Source: Virgibacillus sp. MSJ-26
Lineage (GTDB): Bacteria; Bacillota; Bacilli; Bacillales; Amphibacillaceae
DNA length: 64,000 nucleotides
NCBI RefSeq assembly: GCF_018918075.1
Contig: NZ_JAHLPW010000010.1
Coordinates: 81,528 to 145,527, forward strand
Direction of reading: 5' to 3'
Shown: piece by piece, positions 18,432 through 27,833 of the stretch
Position numbering within the stretch: the stretch's first letter is position 1
Layout: each line of letters opens with the position of its first letter
Program-made: the position numbers and the translations under genes
Notes under the pieces: generated by a model
What the model saw: the letters and a program-made list of their open reading frames with translations, nothing else
Databases searched by the model: none
Told to the model about the DNA's origin: nothing

Positions 18432-19355
18432 GTGATTAATCATTTTTCAATGTTTTTGAGCGGAGGATGGTCATTACTTCGCTTAATCGCTGTTGTGTCA
18501 TCCAGTGTGACAACTGTGATATCGAGTCTGCTTCCATTGTTATTGTATACTTCCTTCTCGACATCGAATTTTGTTTTCATGTTTTTCTTTTTGAGTGCTG
18601 GGGCAGTTGTTATCCATGGATTACTGACGCATCTATTTAATGACTATGCCGATTTTCTGTCTGGTACTGACGAGCATAGTCCAGCGATTTTATCAGGAGG
18701 GAGTCGTGTTATTCAAAAGGGGATTTTAAAGCCGGAAGTTGTGTGGCGGTTAGGAAGGTTGCTTGCTATCCTTTTACTCATGGCGGCTGTTTTGCTGGCT
18801 ATTATAGGTCACGGTAAAATTTCATTATTAATTCTGGTTGGTGTTTGGGCGGCTGCGTCTTATTCTCTCTCTCCTTTAAGATTAAGTTATCGGCCTTTTT
18901 TAGGTGAATGGTTGAGTTTATTTCCTTCTATGTTTTTGCTAGGGCTTGCTGGCCCTTGGCTAATCATGGATGTCATTCCGATGTGGGCCGTTCAAAATGC
19001 GTTAATCAATGCGTTAGTTTGTATGGCTTGGGTGATGGTTCATCATATCCCAGATTTGGAAGCAGATCAAAAAGCTAAACCAATTAAGGTAACAACGGTT
19101 GTGTGGTTTGCTAAGAAATTCGGGGTGAACTTTGCATATTTTCCCGCTTTATTTTATTTAATGTTAGCGGGATTGGTACCGATTTGGTTAGCTTTCACTC
19201 GTTTAACGGCTGCTTTCCTTTTAATCGTCTTGATCTCATTCGCCATTTATTTAGTCACGCATTTAGATATAAAAAATCATCACCAGGTTTCTAAGAGTGA
19301 AAAAGGATTACTGCTTATCGCTATGTTAATTGGGCTTGTATTAGGTATTTTTTAA
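18432..19355 (+). CDS. UbiA-type prenyltransferase
   Basis: The 307-residue protein has about eight hydrophobic segments and both aspartate-rich motifs of the UbiA family: NDYADFLSGTDE (residues about 74-85) and DLEADQKAKPIKVTT (about 207-221). The family transfers isoprenyl chains from a diphosphate to an aromatic ring, as MenA does in menaquinone synthesis. It differs from ordinary MenA and has no quinone genes next to it, so the acceptor is unknown. It begins with GTG after a weak GGGGTG site, and the start is less sure than the rest. Confidence 0.8.
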   Translation: MINHFSMFLSGGWSLLRLIAVVSSSVTTVISSLLPLLLYTSFSTSNFVFMFFFLSAGAVVIHGLLTHLFNDYADFLSGTDEHSPAILSGGSRVIQKGILKPEVVWRLGRLLAILLLMAAVLLAIIGHGKISLLILVGVWAAASYSLSPLRLSYRPFLGEWLSLFPSMFLLGLAGPWLIMDVIPMWAVQNALINALVCMAWVMVHHIPDLEADQKAKPIKVTTVVWFAKKFGVNFAYFPALFYLMLAGLVPIWLAFTRLTAAFLLIVLISFAIYLVTHLDIKNHHQVSKSEKGLLLIAMLIGLVLGIF

Positions 19356-19384
19356 ACGACTTGAAGTCTAGGGTTATATGTCAT

Positions 19385-19413
19385 AAAAAAACACTTGCGT
19401 GTGCAAGTGTTTT
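19385..19413. terminator. Bidirectional terminator
   Basis: Perfect 11-bp arms (AAAACACTTGC and complement) with a 4-nt loop, flanked by A and T runs, between the convergent prenyltransferase and hisC genes. It overlaps the hisC stop by two bases. Confidence 0.85.
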
Positions 19414-20518
19414 AAATGTTTTCTAGTTCCATAATGTCTTTAATAGCCTCAATGAGATGATTATTTTGCTCAGGCGTGCCAACAGTGATACGTAGATGTG
19501 TTTTTAATCCCCACGGGGCGCATGGTCTCACGATAAGTCCTTTTTTCAATAAAGCTTCCATTAGCTCCCCTGCATCTTGCTTTACATCAATAAACATAAA
19601 ATTTGCATGAGTTCCAATCACATCAAATCCATAGTCGTTATATACTTTGCTTAATCTTTCTGTTTCACTAACAATTTTCTCAAGAACTTTTTCACTGTAG
19701 GAAGGATTATCCAGGCTTGCTTCTGCTCCAGCAATGGCAATTCGGTTCACTTCAAATGTGGGACGAACAGCTTTTAGTGGAGCTAAAATTTCTTCATTAC
19801 CTATCGCAAAGCCCACTCTGGTTCCGGCCAAGCCATGTAATTTTGAAAATGTTCTTAATGAGATGAGACGATGATCTTCCTTAATCAACTCGACCCCTGT
19901 GCGATAATCTTTTTCAGTAATAAAGTCTATATATGCTTCATCTAGAATGACCAAAACATGTGAAGGAACTTTTTCTAAGAATGAAACAATTTGATCAGAA
20001 TCCAAGATTGTTCCTGTTGGATTATTTGGATTACAAATATAAACCAATTTCGTATTTTCTGTGATGGCTTCTTCAATAGCATCAAGGTCATAAACAAAAT
20101 CATCTGTTAAAGGAACCTCCACTGGAATGCCCCCCATTGAAAGTGTCGATTCTCGGTAACTCATAAATGTTGGCATACCATAGATGACTTCATCACCTTT
20201 ATTAATAAATGCATGACCAATCAATGTGATTAGATGATCTGCTCCATTTCCAATAACAAATTGTTCTGGAGATAAATCATGTCGAGTTGCTAATTTTTCA
20301 CGTAAATTTCTACATGTCGGTTCAGGATATAACCAACTTTTATGTACAGCCTCTTTCATGGCATCTACTGCTTTTGGTGACGGACCATATGGACTTTCAT
20401 TTGATGCAAGTCGAGTAATATCGGTAATTCCATATTCTCGCTTCACGTCTTCAATTGGTTTGCCCGGAACGTAAGGTGTTAATTGATCAATTTCTTTTCT
20501 CCATAGATTCTTGGCCAT
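19412..20518 (-). CDS. hisC: Histidinol-phosphate aminotransferase
   Basis: The 368-residue PLP enzyme is a class I/II aminotransferase that converts imidazole acetol-phosphate and glutamate to histidinol phosphate. Visible are ASNESPYGPSPKA at the N-terminus, the YICNPNNPTGT motif, VILDEAYIDF with the PLP-pairing Asp and Tyr, and the PLP lysine in SLRTFSKLHGLAG. I start at MAKNLWRKEI (20518) behind GGGAGGATTTAAA; the open frame extends 57 codons upstream without a site. It is not with other his genes, as often in bacilli, where HisC also serves aromatic amino-acid synthesis. Confidence 0.92.
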   Translation of the reverse strand: MAKNLWRKEIDQLTPYVPGKPIEDVKREYGITDITRLASNESPYGPSPKAVDAMKEAVHKSWLYPEPTCRNLREKLATRHDLSPEQFVIGNGADHLITLIGHAFINKGDEVIYGMPTFMSYRESTLSMGGIPVEVPLTDDFVYDLDAIEEAITENTKLVYICNPNNPTGTILDSDQIVSFLEKVPSHVLVILDEAYIDFITEKDYRTGVELIKEDHRLISLRTFSKLHGLAGTRVGFAIGNEEILAPLKAVRPTFEVNRIAIAGAEASLDNPSYSEKVLEKIVSETERLSKVYNDYGFDVIGTHANFMFIDVKQDAGELMEALLKKGLIVRPCAPWGLKTHLRITVGTPEQNNHLIEAIKDIMELENI

Positions 20519-20788
20519 TTTAAATCCTCCCTTTATAACCCCTAGTTCTATACTTCTTATCTGAAAAGAATCAATAGATAATATTTTATAGATAATTCTA
20601 TTATAAAGGCTATACGTATAACTTAACAGAGGAAACTTACTTTTATCTATTTCACCTCGAATTAATGTCAACTGGACATATTCGTACACTTATAATATTA
20701 CCCAGGCAACCTCACCTGGTTGAAAACTAACACCGACGACTATCCCGCATATAATACATAAAAAGTAAAACGTTAGGAGCGATTTTAG

Positions 20789-21274
20789 ATGGTACAGTTT
20801 ATGGCGTTCAATGGAAGGATCATCCAGATTGAGGAAATGCGGAGTCAAGAATATGGAGAAGGTTGCGTTAAAATGGTGTCTTTACAGAATGAAGAGGGGA
20901 TGCAAGTTAATTTTATTTTGAGCCCATCTACTTATGTATTGAATCAGGCAATGCTCGTTGTTGGAGACAGAGTGACTGGGTATTATGATGCAAATGCACC
21001 CGCTATTATGATTTTTCCACCCCAATATCCAGCGTTAGTTATGATTAAAGAGCGTGACGACCAAAATGTCAAAGTGAGTTATTTTGATAGAAACCTCGTC
21101 AGTCAAGATAATCAGTTAAAATTAAACATGTCACCAAATACACCGATGTTCACTGCAAACGGGCAAGCTTATAGTGGTAGTCCAATCAATCGAGATCTGA
21201 TTGTTGTTTACGGCGCCTCTACGAAAAGTATTCCTGCGCAAACAACGCCTTCTTATATTGTGGTATTGTGTTAG
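20789..21274 (+). CDS. Hypothetical protein
   Basis: The 161-residue protein has no signal peptide or membrane segment. Its strand-rich N-terminal half (MAFNGRIIQIEEMRSQEYGE, VNFILSPSTYVL, VVGDRVTGYYD) resembles an OB-like barrel, and PAIMIFPPQYPALVM looks like a hydrophobic hairpin. It ends in a Val/Ile-rich YIVVLC. I do not recognise a family. The ATG follows TTAGGAGCGATTTTAG. It lies between hisC (divergent) and the OmpA-type gene (convergent). Confidence 0.65.
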   Translation: MVQFMAFNGRIIQIEEMRSQEYGEGCVKMVSLQNEEGMQVNFILSPSTYVLNQAMLVVGDRVTGYYDANAPAIMIFPPQYPALVMIKERDDQNVKVSYFDRNLVSQDNQLKLNMSPNTPMFTANGQAYSGSPINRDLIVVYGASTKSIPAQTTPSYIVVLC

Positions 21275-21303
21275 CTTATATTTTATTGAATTTTAGTTGA
21301 GAT

Positions 21304-21343
21304 AAAAAGAAGCGGTATTGTCGTACGACAGACAATACCGCTT
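21304..21343 (-). terminator. Terminator of the OmpA-type gene
   Basis: Perfect 13-bp arms AAGCGGTATTGTC/GACAATACCGCTT with an 8-nt loop; the minus strand continues CTTTTTATC. Confidence 0.75.
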
Positions 21344-21359
21344 AATTACGGCGTAATCA

Positions 21360-22796
21360 TTATTCTTTATTAAAAATAATCTCGACGCGACGATTTCTTT
21401 TTCTACCTTCTTCATCTTCATTGGACTCTACAGGTTTGGTTTGTCCAAAACCCTCTTTAGTCATATTAAGATGTTTTAAATCACCATGTTTTGTTAAATA
21501 TTCCTCTACGGAAGCTGCTCTTTCTTCAGATAAATTTAAATTATAATTCGGTTCGCCTTCATTATCTGTATGACCATGGATTTGGATGTCTTCCCCCTCG
21601 TCAAGGCCTTCTAAAATTGCAATGACGTCATCCAATGTATTTTTTGCTTCGCCTTTCAAATCACTTTTATCAAAATCAAATAAAACATCGTCAGGCACTT
21701 GGATTTTTAGTTCGCCATCGTCTTCTGTAATTAAAGAATCCTCTGGTGTATCTATATCCATGCCTTCGTTGTCTATTGTAATTAATATTTCTTGGTGGTC
21801 ATCGACTTCCTTAACGATATCACCTGTTAAATGCTCAAAATCTTCACCATATGTTTTATGAATTTCTTTTTTTGTACGGTGTGAGCGAACTGGCGCACCT
21901 TGAATCTCGATATATCCGTCGCTTGTGATAGATTCATATTTAACCGGTAATACAAATGTTCCATCTGGCTCTACAAACATTTCTGTTGCCCATTCTTGAG
22001 CAAATGTAGCATCGGCATCTTCAAAATATCTACCTTGTAACACCAGTCCTTCTAATAAGTTAGATTTACCTTTTACGTATAAATAACGATGATCATTATC
22101 AACAATTTCTACGTCCATCCAAACTTCTATGTTCCCGTAATCATCAGGTAAAGGCTCTCTTTCCGGTGTTTCAATAGTAAATGTTGTTTGTTCATCTCCT
22201 ACTTGAAAGTACACCGGGATATATAATCTTTGATCGGGGGGACCAACACTGTCAAATTGATAAACGAATGGTCCTGTGAATTTCTCTCCTTGCTTCCCGT
22301 AGGCTTCGACAACATTTTCTTGAAAAGTGCTACCTTTAATTTCAATTTTAACTTCAACTTGTTCCCCATTATATTTTTCAAAAAAGTCGTCATCAAGAGG
22401 ATAGTCAATAGTAACTGTCCCATCACTTTTAATTTCTCCATTTTCAGAACCTGCTGTGCCTATTGGGCTACTGAGTTCCCCATACGCTTTACTCATATTA
22501 ACCTCGACAACTGTATTTTCCACTAAATTCGTATCTAATTCAACACGAACAATATTTTCATCTTCTATAACAGTAACCTGCCCCTCAATCATTTGCTCTT
22601 CATCTTCTGAGTCTGATTTTTCCTCCTCTTGTTCTTCATCTTCTCCGTCCGCTTCGGTTTCCACGACTTCTTCCTCTCCTGGTTCCTCATCTCTTTCTGG
22701 TTCTGTCTTTCCTTCCGCTTCGTCTTCAGAGGAGCATCCGATCATGATTGCTAGAATGAATACTATTAAAAATGATAATAGCTTTTTTTTAGGCAT
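21360..22796 (-). CDS. OmpA-family peptidoglycan-associated lipoprotein
   Basis: The 478-residue protein has a lipoprotein signal ending in AIMIGCSS (Cys21), an extremely acidic spacer of about 45 residues (Glu and Asp), and a middle part with a repeated strand pattern. It ends in an OmpA_C domain: FDFDKSDLKGEAKNTLDDV, IQIHGHTDNEGE, NLSEERAASVEEYL and a final EGRKRNRRVEIIF. Those residues bind diaminopimelate in peptidoglycan. In a Gram-positive it would link the membrane surface to the wall. The start at 22796 follows GGAGGTATAT. Confidence 0.85.
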   Translation of the reverse strand: MPKKKLLSFLIVFILAIMIGCSSEDEAEGKTEPERDEEPGEEEVVETEADGEDEEQEEEKSDSEDEEQMIEGQVTVIEDENIVRVELDTNLVENTVVEVNMSKAYGELSSPIGTAGSENGEIKSDGTVTIDYPLDDDFFEKYNGEQVEVKIEIKGSTFQENVVEAYGKQGEKFTGPFVYQFDSVGPPDQRLYIPVYFQVGDEQTTFTIETPEREPLPDDYGNIEVWMDVEIVDNDHRYLYVKGKSNLLEGLVLQGRYFEDADATFAQEWATEMFVEPDGTFVLPVKYESITSDGYIEIQGAPVRSHRTKKEIHKTYGEDFEHLTGDIVKEVDDHQEILITIDNEGMDIDTPEDSLITEDDGELKIQVPDDVLFDFDKSDLKGEAKNTLDDVIAILEGLDEGEDIQIHGHTDNEGEPNYNLNLSEERAASVEEYLTKHGDLKHLNMTKEGFGQTKPVESNEDEEGRKRNRRVEIIFNKE

Positions 22797-23174
22797 ATAT
22801 ACCTCCACATTGTACTTTGATGAAATTTTTAGAATTTATTTATAATTTTTATATTAGCATATACGTTTTTTACTAACAATGTGTCTTTTAGCCTAGTTAT
22901 ACTAGCCTGCTCAGCGCTAAACCTACTATTATTCCGGCTTTGAGTTCTGTTTTTCTTAGTAAAATCCCTCTCTTGCTATACGTTATCAGTTGTAGTTCAT
23001 AAATAAGCATTTTGGACATACACTTGGTTTTAATACTAAATTTTCAATCCATTTTGTCATCTACCGCATGAAATATCTGATTTTTATAACTTTTACGAAA
23101 ACAAAATTGACTTTAACACTTTAAAGTATTATAATCTTGAAAATATAATTTTTAAGTAAAGGAGATGATGATTA
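22797..23174. other. Non-coding gap between divergent genes
   Basis: 378 AT-rich bases upstream of both the OmpA-type lipoprotein and the permease. I see no conserved leader, riboswitch or repeat in it. Confidence 0.4.
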
Positions 23175-24533
23175 ATGTTAAAAGGAAACAAAGGAACGTC
23201 GATTAGTCAATTTGGCTATAAGGAAGAATTAAGTCGTTCCCTTTCATTCAAGGATTTACTGATTTATGGACTTATTTTTATGGTACCAATTGCTCCGTTT
23301 GGTATATACGGGGAGGTCATGCTTGAATCTCAAGGGATGGTTGCTTTAGCCTATCTGATTGGGATGGTTGGAATGGTTTTTACTGCTTTAAGTTATGCTA
23401 GAATGTCGGAAGCATTTCCAATGTCAGGGTCGGTATATTCATATGCTGGTCGAGGCATAAACCAGTATGTTGGTTTCGTTGCCGGTTGGGCAATTCTACT
23501 CGACTATATACTCGTTCCTGCCTTACTTTATGTAGTCAGTGCTACAGCTCTAACAGGTATGTGGCCTGCCATTCCGGGATGGGTTTGGCTTGTGCTCTTT
23601 ATTTTAATTAATACAGTCATTAACTATTTCGGAATTGAGTTTACTGCTAGAACGAACATTATCTTTTTGATTTTTGAATTAGCAGTTCTTGTTATTTTCT
23701 TGGTCGTGGGAATTTCTGCGATTGCTAAAGGGGTTAATGGCGCGACATTTTCTTTTGATCCTCTCTATAACCCTGATACGTTTAGTATGAAAGTTGTCAT
23801 GGGAGCTGTGTCAATCGCGGTACTCAGTTTCTTAGGTTTCGATGCCATCTCCACCCTCTCCGAAGAATCAGCAGATGGACCAAAAGCAATCGGTAAAGCA
23901 ACGATTTGGTCTTTACTTATTGTTGGTGTCCTCTTTATGGTGCAGACATGGGTCGCAGCCTTAATTTATCCTGATTTTAATAGTTTTGATGATATAGGGA
24001 CGGCTTTCTATGAAACAGCTGAAATGGCGGGTGGGCCGTGGCTCGGTGTTCTGACAGCTATCGCAACTGCGCTTGCTTGGGGGATTGCGGATGCTCTTGT
24101 TGCACAAGTGGCCATTTCTAGAGTTCTATTCAGTATGGGACGTGACCGAAAACTCCCGAAATTCTTGGCAAAAGTCCATCCCAAATACAAGACGCCATAT
24201 ACAAGTATCATCTTTGTTGCCTTTGTTTCACTAGGTGTCGGACTATTTTTCATGGGCGATATTGGGATTTTATCGTCATTCATTAACTTTGGTGCTTTAA
24301 CAGCATTCCTGTTTTTACATGTATCCGTCTTTTCCCATTATATCGTCAAAAACAAAAGTAAAAATTACTGGAAATATCTCGTCTTGCCACTCATTGGCTT
24401 TATCATCATCGCTTACGTTTGGATTAACTTAGCAACCGAAGCGAAAACTCTTGGATTAGCCTGGCTTGCGATTGGTATTGTTGTCGCTATTTACTTTGCA
24501 ATTAAGAAGAAAGATGCATCCATTGACATGTGA
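23175..24533 (+). CDS. APC-family amino acid permease
   Basis: The 452-residue transporter has about 12 membrane segments and the APC-superfamily signatures: the N-terminal LIFMVPIAPFGIYGEV, GRGINQYVGFVAGWAILLDY in the third helix, and FLGFDAISTLSEE in the sixth. It would take up an amino acid or amine with a coupled ion. The next gene on the strand, 290 bases on, is an acetamidase/formamidase. A repeat element separates the two, so a shared transcript is not certain. The start follows AAAGGAGATGATGATTA. Confidence 0.88.
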   Translation: MLKGNKGTSISQFGYKEELSRSLSFKDLLIYGLIFMVPIAPFGIYGEVMLESQGMVALAYLIGMVGMVFTALSYARMSEAFPMSGSVYSYAGRGINQYVGFVAGWAILLDYILVPALLYVVSATALTGMWPAIPGWVWLVLFILINTVINYFGIEFTARTNIIFLIFELAVLVIFLVVGISAIAKGVNGATFSFDPLYNPDTFSMKVVMGAVSIAVLSFLGFDAISTLSEESADGPKAIGKATIWSLLIVGVLFMVQTWVAALIYPDFNSFDDIGTAFYETAEMAGGPWLGVLTAIATALAWGIADALVAQVAISRVLFSMGRDRKLPKFLAKVHPKYKTPYTSIIFVAFVSLGVGLFFMGDIGILSSFINFGALTAFLFLHVSVFSHYIVKNKSKNYWKYLVLPLIGFIIIAYVWINLATEAKTLGLAWLAIGIVVAIYFAIKKKDASIDM

Positions 24534-24634
24534 TAAACCTAAAGTATACTAAATATTAATACTTTTTTAATATAAATAAAGGGATTTCGGTGTTTTTTAT
24601 GTGTAGTTTATAAAACAGACACTTTTACTAGCGA

Positions 24635-24763
24635 ATGGAATATGCGAGACTCCAGTGGGAGCTAAGGCCTAACGCGCCCCCGAAATGTAGCATTCGGAGG
24701 CTCATTAGCAAAGAAGAATGAAACCCAATTCTTCCTAGCCCACGGAAAGCGAGTATATTCCAT
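24635..24763. repeat. MITE-like or bcr-like extragenic repeat
   Basis: The 129-bp element has imperfect inverted ends (ATGGAATATGCGAG at the left, the complement of ATGGAATATACTCG at the right). Its centre is rich in GACTCC/GGAAAGCGAG motifs like those in Bacillaceae extragenic repeats. It has no gene, and the short minus-strand frames across it are chance. The element at 50880 is a second, longer member of the same style. Confidence 0.6.
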
Positions 24764-24825
24764 GAGCGGCATTTTAAACTTTCTACACCTTTTTCCGAAT
24801 TCCCAAATAAAAGGAGCGTATTGAA

Positions 24826-25782
24826 ATGACAATTCACCATCACCAACATCCTTATATGACCATTCATGACTTTGACTCACACAGCCATATCGGTTGGGAT
24901 AATTCTATCAAACCAATTGCTGAAGTCGATTCCCAGCAAAAACTAACCTATCAAATTACTGAAGCATCAGGCGGACAGTTTACAAAACATTCAACGAAAA
25001 AAGATGTTGAAACGCTTGATTTTGGTAGAATTAACCCTGTTGCTGGTCCTGTTTACGTGAAAGGCGCGGAACCTGGCGATACGTTAGAAATTGAAATGCT
25101 AGATTTTTCTCAACTTGACTGGGGATGGACTGCTCTTATTCCTGGTTTCGGTTTACTGACCGATGAATTTAAGGAACCAGCTATTAAAACATTTGATTTA
25201 ACTAAGAAAAATACGGTTGAATTTTTAGATGGGATTAATTTATTTATGAAACCATTTCCGGGTACAGTTGGTGTGGCATTACCTGAGGCAGGCAATCACA
25301 GTGTTGTGCCACCTCGCAAAAATGGTGGAAATGTTGATATTCGCCACCTCACACGCGGAGCAAAACTCTATCTACCGGTTTGGGTTGAAGGTGCTCTGTT
25401 CTCAATCGGGGATACCCATGCCGCACAAGGTGATGGTGAAGTTTGTGGAACAGCGATTGAAGCGTCCATGGAAACAACGATTCGCTTCAAGCTGCATAAA
25501 GGAAAATCTATCGCTGAACCTCGTTATGAAATTCCAGGACCACCTACCCCTGAAGCGGATAGTAAAGGTTATTATGTAACAACAGGTCACGGGGAAGATA
25601 TTTATAAAGCGTCTCAAAATGCCATCCGTTATATGATTGAGCACTTAATGGATACTTATAAAATGTCAGAAGTTGAAGCATATATGCTTTGTAGTGTAGC
25701 TGTTGATTTGCGGATTAGTGAAATTGTCAATATGCCGAATTGTCTCGTGTCTGCCTTTTTACCGAATTCGATTTTTAGTTAG
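24826..25782 (+). CDS. Acetamidase/formamidase family protein
   Basis: The 318-residue protein matches the FmdA/AmdA family: NPVAGPVYVKGAEPGDTL near residue 70, RKNGGNVDIRHLTRGAKLY with the conserved Asn-Asp-His, and FSIGDTHAAQGDGEVCGTAIE at the metal site. It hydrolyses short-chain amides such as formamide to the acid and ammonia. The ATG at 24826 follows AAAGGAGCGTATTGAA. The preceding permease may bring in the amide, an inference from position only. A strong terminator follows. Confidence 0.9.
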   Translation: MTIHHHQHPYMTIHDFDSHSHIGWDNSIKPIAEVDSQQKLTYQITEASGGQFTKHSTKKDVETLDFGRINPVAGPVYVKGAEPGDTLEIEMLDFSQLDWGWTALIPGFGLLTDEFKEPAIKTFDLTKKNTVEFLDGINLFMKPFPGTVGVALPEAGNHSVVPPRKNGGNVDIRHLTRGAKLYLPVWVEGALFSIGDTHAAQGDGEVCGTAIEASMETTIRFKLHKGKSIAEPRYEIPGPPTPEADSKGYYVTTGHGEDIYKASQNAIRYMIEHLMDTYKMSEVEAYMLCSVAVDLRISEIVNMPNCLVSAFLPNSIFS

Positions 25783-25792
25783 AGATGTGAAG

Positions 25793-25834
25793 AAAGAGGT
25801 TCCGCTCCTTTTATTGGATGGAACCTCTTTTTTT
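25793..25834 (+). terminator. Intrinsic terminator after the formamidase gene
   Basis: Perfect 11-bp arms AAAGAGGTTCC/GGAACCTCTTT followed by seven T on the plus strand. Confidence 0.85.
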
Positions 25835-26003
25835 ATGACTACTTCATGAGGAGATTTTACATTTGCAAAGCTATAAATGACATAATTGCTGCTTTTTCCG
25901 ATATATGTGGTCTTCCTACTAATACAAATCTTTTAATGGAAATACCGTTTAAAATCAATCGCTAGCAAAAAACGGCTCCTGACACTCTTCATTATTCAGT
26001 CTC

Positions 26004-26633
26004 CTAAAACGGAAATAAAAATGCCGAAATGACTGCATAGCCTAGGAAAATCGCAACACTTACTCCTACACCACCCCAGCTTGGTCCACCGTTTTCCCTA
26101 ATATACGACTCGGCATTTTCACCTTGTTCTTCTTCAATTCTATTTACTTGGCGGTTGACATGTTCTTTATAAAGATTATTCCCACTTAAGCCAAGAACGA
26201 CGCTGACAACCAAACCTATGTTTGTTGTACTATCCAAGTCAACTCCAGTTACAAGTGAGACAATATCAAGCGCAAAATAGATACCTACAATAATAAAAAC
26301 TGTGCGATACATTTTGCGGTAACCTAGCCAAAAGAACGTTAAGAAAAAAGCTGGCCAGTTCCAACTAATATTTTTACCCTTTTTCCACTTCGCCCTATAG
26401 TAATCAATTTTGTCTCCTACATATAAACTGATTAAATGTTGAAAAGGCTCCTCAACATCTGATGATTCATGTTCCTGATTAGGTTCTATTCCTTCCCCTG
26501 TCCCATTTACCACGTCATTAAGTTCATTTTCCCGTACATCTTCAGCCTGATTACCATTCGTTAGTTTTTCTCCACATACATTACAAAACTCCGCATCCGC
26601 GCTTTGCTCTGCTCCACATTTTTTACAATTCAA
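26004..26633 (-). CDS. Zinc-ribbon membrane protein with DUF2628-like segment
   Basis: The 209-residue protein begins with a zinc ribbon (CKKCGAEQSADAEFCNVCG; Cys3/6/17/20), then an acidic linker. A cytosolic helical part follows (PFQHLISLYVGDKIDYYRAK, WNWPAFFLTFFWLGYRKMY) as in DUF2628, then three or so membrane segments. The WNWPAFF..FWLGYRKMY motif is the family mark. I start at the TTG at 26633 behind GGAGGTGATTTT, whereas the open frame extends 30 codons further without a site. The function of the family is unknown. Confidence 0.78.
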   Translation of the reverse strand: MNCKKCGAEQSADAEFCNVCGEKLTNGNQAEDVRENELNDVVNGTGEGIEPNQEHESSDVEEPFQHLISLYVGDKIDYYRAKWKKGKNISWNWPAFFLTFFWLGYRKMYRTVFIIVGIYFALDIVSLVTGVDLDSTTNIGLVVSVVLGLSGNNLYKEHVNRQVNRIEEEQGENAESYIRENGGPSWGGVGVSVAIFLGYAVISAFLFPF

Positions 26634-26886
26634 AAAATCACCTCCGTTAGGATTTCCTGTATTTAAACATATTATATAGTAGTATGATAGATTACAAGTA
26701 AGAAGGAAATGTTGCTTATACAACCCCTTGGAAAATTAAAAAATTTACGGCCGACTTACTCTTTGTAGATTTATGTTTTTCTGCCGGGTGTAAAGGTTAT
26801 TGATTAATAGGCATCATCCAAGTGGATTTACATTATTTTTTCAAATAAAACACTAAAACAACTAGAGCAAAACTGAGGAGGCTTAC

Positions 26887-27753
26887 ATGAAAACACAACT
26901 TAACCCCATAGAAATACTTATAATCATATTCGGCTCCATCCTTTTCGCGTTTGGGATTAACTATTTCACCATCCCGAATCAACTATCTGAAGGGGGAATT
27001 ACGGGGCTTACCGTCATTATCCATTACTTATCTGATTGGTCAACAGGATTAATCAACTTTACATTAAATATCATTTTATTCACGTTCAGTGTTAAATATC
27101 TTGATAAAAAAGAAATTATCTATACACTTATCGCCATTGTCGTAAGCTCAACTGCCCTATTTTACACTGAAGGGGTCGAGACGGTTTTCACGAGTGACAC
27201 ACTGCTCGCTTCCGTTTTTGCCGGTCTTTTCGTTGGTATGGGGATCGGACTTATTTTCAGATCTGGTGGTACTATGGGTGGGACGACAATTATTGCCCGT
27301 ATTCTCAATCAGTTTTTAGGAATGAGTGTCGGCAGTGCGATGCTGTTTATTGATATAGTTGTTGTTATTGGTTCCATTTATATTATTGGTATTGAAAAAG
27401 CTCTCTACACCGTCATTGCGGTCTACGTTGGGGCGAAAGTGATGGATACTATTATTAAGGGTAAAGAAGAAAAAGTTGCCGTTACAATTATTTCGAGATA
27501 TGAAACAAAGATTTTAAATGAAGTCCTCACAAGAATGTCCCGGGGTATCACTGTTTTAGAAGGACGTGGCGGATTCAGCAACCAACGTCGCGAACTCCTT
27601 TATCTCGTCATCAATAAATACGAAATCCCCACGCTCAAAGACATTATTTACGGGATTGACGACGAAGCCTACGTTACAATTTATACGGTCAGTGAAATTA
27701 TTGGAAAAGGATTTAAAGCTAGGAAAGAAAAGGGAAAGACACCGGTTAAGTGA
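26887..27753 (+). CDS. YitT family membrane protein (DUF161 and DUF2179)
   Basis: The 288-residue protein has five or six hydrophobic segments (IEILIIIFGSILFAFGINYF, then FAGLFVGMGIGLIFRSGGTMGG) and a C-terminal cytosolic domain of about 80 residues (DUF2179, ISRYETKILNEVLTRMSRGI). FRSGGTMGGTTIIARIL is the family signature. Function is not established. The ATG follows GAGGAGGCTTAC. The C-terminal domain has a ferredoxin-like fold in known structures and may sense a ligand. Confidence 0.85.
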   Translation: MKTQLNPIEILIIIFGSILFAFGINYFTIPNQLSEGGITGLTVIIHYLSDWSTGLINFTLNIILFTFSVKYLDKKEIIYTLIAIVVSSTALFYTEGVETVFTSDTLLASVFAGLFVGMGIGLIFRSGGTMGGTTIIARILNQFLGMSVGSAMLFIDIVVVIGSIYIIGIEKALYTVIAVYVGAKVMDTIIKGKEEKVAVTIISRYETKILNEVLTRMSRGITVLEGRGGFSNQRRELLYLVINKYEIPTLKDIIYGIDDEAYVTIYTVSEIIGKGFKARKEKGKTPVK

Positions 27754-27754
27754 A

Positions 27755-27785
27755 GAGGTGGGTGCTTATGATATCCACCTCTATA
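27755..27785 (+). terminator. Weak terminator between yitT-type gene and agrA
   Basis: The 7-bp arms GAGGTGG/CCACCTC are followed by TATATTTC. Its weak T tract makes it only a candidate for ending either of the convergent transcripts. Confidence 0.4.
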
Positions 27786-27833
27786 TTTCATAATATTCTA
27801 TCGTCTGTTCTAAGGCCTATAGTCAAAATTAAT

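Noticed and set aside
20519..20788. T-box or other leader upstream of hisC
   Set aside because: There is a small hairpin near 20700, but no T-box bulge sequence and no terminator before hisC.
24628..24880. Minus-strand reading frames of 72-79 codons
   Set aside because: They overlap the inverted repeat element and the start of the formamidase gene, and have no ribosome site or protein-like sequence.
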